From Sphingomonas parva (ex Maeng et al. 2020) (GTDB lineage: Bacteria; Pseudomonadota; Alphaproteobacteria; Sphingomonadales; Sphingomonadaceae): a DNA stretch of 64,000 nt. Position 1 is the stretch's first letter. Each line of letters begins with the position of its first letter. The stretch covers positions 1-64,000 of the forward strand of contig NZ_SPDV01000028.1 in NCBI RefSeq assembly GCF_004564275.1, given 5' to 3'. Under the pieces are notes generated by a model that was given only the letters and a program-made list of their open reading frames with translations, was not told the DNA's origin and did not search any database. Below, piece after piece: positions 61,479-64,000 of this stretch. A program made the position numbers and the translations under genes.

Positions 61479-63998
61479 ATGAGCCCTTCACGCCAGCGAC
61501 AGCGACTTCCGCACGGCTTCGAGGCCGGGCTTCATCGCGTGGCACTCGCCAGCCTGATCCTCCTGCTGGGGTTCCTTGGCGCGCCCGCGGGCGCCGCCTC
61601 CCCTGGCCTGCTCGCCAGGACGGCGTCGGGCTTCCCCCTCGCCGCGGCCGGCGCCGCAGCCCCGGTGCACTATGACCCGGCCGACCACCCGGTGGTCGCC
61701 CATGCGGCCGCGGACCTGGCCCGCGACGTCGCCGCGGTCACCGGCCTGACCCCCAGGCTGCACCCCAAGAGCGAGGCGCCGACGGCACGCCATGTCGTCA
61801 TCGCCGGCACTCTCGGCCGCAGCCGCGCGATCGACGCGCTTGCCGCAAGCGGCCGGCTCGACGTCGGCCGGCTTCGCAGCGCGTGGGAGAGCTTCGTGAT
61901 CGCGGTCGTCGAGCGGCCGGCACCGGGAGTCGCGAGTGCGCTGGTGATCGCCGGTAGCGATCCGCGCGGCACCGCCTTCGGGCTCTACGAGCTCAGCGAA
62001 ACGATTGGGGTCTCGCCGTGGAGCTGGTGGGCCGACGTTCCGGCACGCCGGCGAGCGGAGCTGTGGATCGCCGCCGGCGCGCATCGCTTCGGGCCGCCCT
62101 CGGTCAGATATCGCGGCCTCTTCATCAACGACGAGGATTGGGGGCTGCAGCCCTGGGCCGCGCGCACCCATGAGCCCGGCGCGAAGGGCCTGGGGCCGAA
62201 GACCTATGCCCGCGTGTTCGAGCTGCTGCTCCGACTGAAGGCCAACATCCTGTGGCCGGCGATGCACGAGGTCTCGCCGCCGTTCAACGCCGACCCGGCG
62301 AATGCGCGGCTGGCCGACGATTATGCGATCGTGATGGGATCGTCCCACGCCGAGCCGATGCTGCGGAACAACATCGGCGAATGGACCGACGCCAAGGACC
62401 GGTTCAACTACGCGACCAACCGCGAAGGCGTCCGCCGCTACTGGGAAGAGCGGGTGCGGACCAACGCCGGCTACGAGAGCCTGTGGACCGTGGGCATGCG
62501 CGGCATCCACGACAGCGGTATCGTCGGCGCGGACACGGTCGAGGGAAAGATCGCGCTGCTCGACCGGGCGATCGCGGATCAGAGGGCGCTGCTCGCCAGA
62601 TACGTCGCGCCCGACGTTACGCGCGTGCCGCAGATGTTCATGCCGTACAAGGAAGTGCTCGATCTCTATCGCGCCGGGCTCAAGGTGCCGGACGACGTCA
62701 CGATCGTCTGGCCCGACGACAATTTCGGCTACGTCCGCCAGTTCCCGAGCGCGGCGGAGCGGGCACGGAGCGGCGGCTCGGGAATCTATTACCACCTCTC
62801 CTACCTCGGCGCGCCGCTCTCCTATCTGTGGCTCGCGACGACGCCGCCGGCGCTGATCAACGAGGAGATGACGCGCGCCTGGAATGCCGGCGCACGCACG
62901 ATCTGGATCGCCAATGTGGGCGACATCAAGCCCGCCGAGATCGGCACCAGCCTGTTCCTCGAGATGGCCTGGGACGTGGAGCGCTGGCGCGGCCGCAGCC
63001 AGCGGGCCTTTCTCGACGACTGGGCCGGCCGCACCTTCGGCACGCGCCAGGCGCGGGCGATCGGAGCGGTGCTCGACGAACACTTCCGGCTGAACCAGGA
63101 GCGGCGGCCCGAGCATCTGCAATATTGGCTGTACGGCGACAAACCCCGGATGAGCCCCCTTGGCGAGGCCGAGATCGGCGAGCGTCTCGCCCGGTACGCC
63201 CGGCTGGCCGCGGCGCTCGACCGCGCGGCGGCCGGCACGGCAGCGGACCAGCGCGACGCCTTTTTCGAGCTGGTCGACTATCCGGTGCGCGCGGCCGCCG
63301 ATGCGAACCGGCGCTATTTCGGCGCGGAGCTCGCCGCCCGGACGATGGCGAGCCGCCCGGCCGAGGCGGCGCGCTGGGCCGCGGCCGCGAGGGCCGCCGA
63401 TGCCCGTGTCAAGGAGATGACGCGGCGTTTCAACGAGGACGTCGCCGGCGGCAAATGGCGCCACCTGATGACGCAGCGGCTGCCCGCGGGCGTCTGGCCC
63501 CGCTTCAGCACGGCGCCGCTCGACCTGTCCGAGGCGGGGCTGCGCGCGATGAGCCGCTGGGCCGGAAGCCGAACGGCGCGCTGCGCCGGCACCGCTGCCA
63601 CGTTGCCGCGCGTCGCCCCCGGCTGGCGCAGCCACGACGGGCTCGGCCGCAGCGGCCGGGCGCTGGTCGCGGCCGAGGCCGGCGCCGGACTCCGCCTCAC
63701 CGCAACCCTGCCCACGGGCTGCCGCCTCGCCCTTGCTCTGGTGCCGACCTTCCCCACCGAAGGCGAGACGGGCTTCCACCTCGCCGTCTCCGCCAATGGC
63801 GGCGCGGCGCGCGCATTCGCCGTGCCGCGCGACGCTGAAAGCCCGGCGTGGAAGCAGGCGGTGCTCGACAACCGGCTGCTTGTGCCGCTGCCGGTGCTGC
63901 CCGCCGGCAAGGGGTTGCAGCTCACGCTGTACAGCCGCGAGGCCGGGCTCGCGCTCGACGGGCTCGTGCTGGTGGATACGATCCAAGCCTCGGAATAG
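61479..63998 (+). CDS. GH115 alpha-glucuronidase
   Basis: An 839-residue secreted enzyme (signal VALASLILLLGFLGAPAGAA). The family pattern is seen in SDPRGTAFGLYELSETIGVS, PWSWWADVPA, YRGLFINDEDWGLQPWA, LKANILWPAMHE, VMGSSHAEPMLRNN, WTVGMRGIHDSG and WPDDNFGYVRQFP, matching GH115. These enzymes remove (4-O-methyl-)glucuronic acid from xylan or related chains. The glucuronate freed would feed ManD via fructuronate and mannonate. ATG 61479 (GGAG 9 bases upstream) is preferred over GTG 61461. The stop TAG is at 63996, so the gene is complete. Confidence 0.92.
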   Translation: MSPSRQRQRLPHGFEAGLHRVALASLILLLGFLGAPAGAASPGLLARTASGFPLAAAGAAAPVHYDPADHPVVAHAAADLARDVAAVTGLTPRLHPKSEAPTARHVVIAGTLGRSRAIDALAASGRLDVGRLRSAWESFVIAVVERPAPGVASALVIAGSDPRGTAFGLYELSETIGVSPWSWWADVPARRRAELWIAAGAHRFGPPSVRYRGLFINDEDWGLQPWAARTHEPGAKGLGPKTYARVFELLLRLKANILWPAMHEVSPPFNADPANARLADDYAIVMGSSHAEPMLRNNIGEWTDAKDRFNYATNREGVRRYWEERVRTNAGYESLWTVGMRGIHDSGIVGADTVEGKIALLDRAIADQRALLARYVAPDVTRVPQMFMPYKEVLDLYRAGLKVPDDVTIVWPDDNFGYVRQFPSAAERARSGGSGIYYHLSYLGAPLSYLWLATTPPALINEEMTRAWNAGARTIWIANVGDIKPAEIGTSLFLEMAWDVERWRGRSQRAFLDDWAGRTFGTRQARAIGAVLDEHFRLNQERRPEHLQYWLYGDKPRMSPLGEAEIGERLARYARLAAALDRAAAGTAADQRDAFFELVDYPVRAAADANRRYFGAELAARTMASRPAEAARWAAAARAADARVKEMTRRFNEDVAGGKWRHLMTQRLPAGVWPRFSTAPLDLSEAGLRAMSRWAGSRTARCAGTAATLPRVAPGWRSHDGLGRSGRALVAAEAGAGLRLTATLPTGCRLALALVPTFPTEGETGFHLAVSANGGAARAFAVPRDAESPAWKQAVLDNRLLVPLPVLPAGKGLQLTLYSREAGLALDGLVLVDTIQASE

Positions 63999-64000
63999 TG

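Noticed and set aside
61488-63986. An 832-codon minus-strand frame across GH115
   Set aside because: Shadow of a recognisable GH115 gene on the plus strand.

Overview
The window comes from a high-GC (roughly two thirds G+C) alphaproteobacterium, most likely a sphingomonad. I base this on the gene style, with many four-base ATGA/GTGA gene overlaps, and on a mannonate dehydratase that closely resembles my memory of the Novosphingobium enzyme. It contains a complete-looking type VI secretion (T6SS) island and a pectin/glucuronate utilisation region. No rRNA, tRNA, CRISPR array or transposase was recognised.

Region 1 (1-5.9 kb): the 3' end of a filamentous-haemagglutinin-like surface protein, followed by a TPR-CHAT peptidase gene that is split by an apparent one-base frameshift near 3861, then a small secreted protein on the opposite strand.

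Region 2 (6-36.8 kb): the T6SS. The plus-strand order is tssA-tssB-tssC-tssC2-tssE-tssF-tssG-tssH, then hcp-vgrG-orphan-tagH(FHA)-tssK-tssL-tssM. A regulatory part follows: a SAM methyltransferase (minus), a second FHA protein (plus), and the kinase ppkA with the phosphatase pppA (minus). The tail holds an M23 peptidase, a CPBP membrane protease, an OmpA-like protein and an orphan cytoplasmic protein. No TssJ or PAAR gene is visible. TssL and PpkA both begin with an acidic stretch followed by TVFRP, and the TssL threonine is residue 14. This fits a threonine-phosphorylation switch read by the FHA proteins. tssC2 also looks frameshifted at its 5' end. Two UUCG-capped hairpins separate tssH from hcp.

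Region 3 (37-40.3 kb): a Tat-exported beta-helix protein, and an ECF42-type sigma factor with its DGPF/YCII partner.

Region 4 (40.4-47 kb): an operon for rhamnogalacturonan and rhamnose use: lldD, a CE12 acetylesterase, an alpha/beta esterase, rhaM, a GH105 unsaturated rhamnogalacturonyl hydrolase and a GPH-type transporter. A strong palindrome lies upstream.

Region 5 (47-51.5 kb): general genes: a DUF1801 protein, a chemoreceptor with a small membrane partner, a VWA lipoprotein and a small secreted protein.

Region 6 (51.5-64 kb): a second polysaccharide region. Minus-strand genes encode a GH43-like protein, a PL26-like rhamnogalacturonan exolyase, a CE6-like esterase, a GH2 enzyme and ManD. 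They face a GntR regulator and a GH115 alpha-glucuronidase on the plus strand. TTGGTCTGACCAA-type operators lie on both sides of gntR, and a different palindrome precedes the PL26 gene. Together regions 4 and 6 would take pectin and glucuronate side chains to KDG, rhamnose and finally pyruvate. No TonB-dependent receptor is present in the window.
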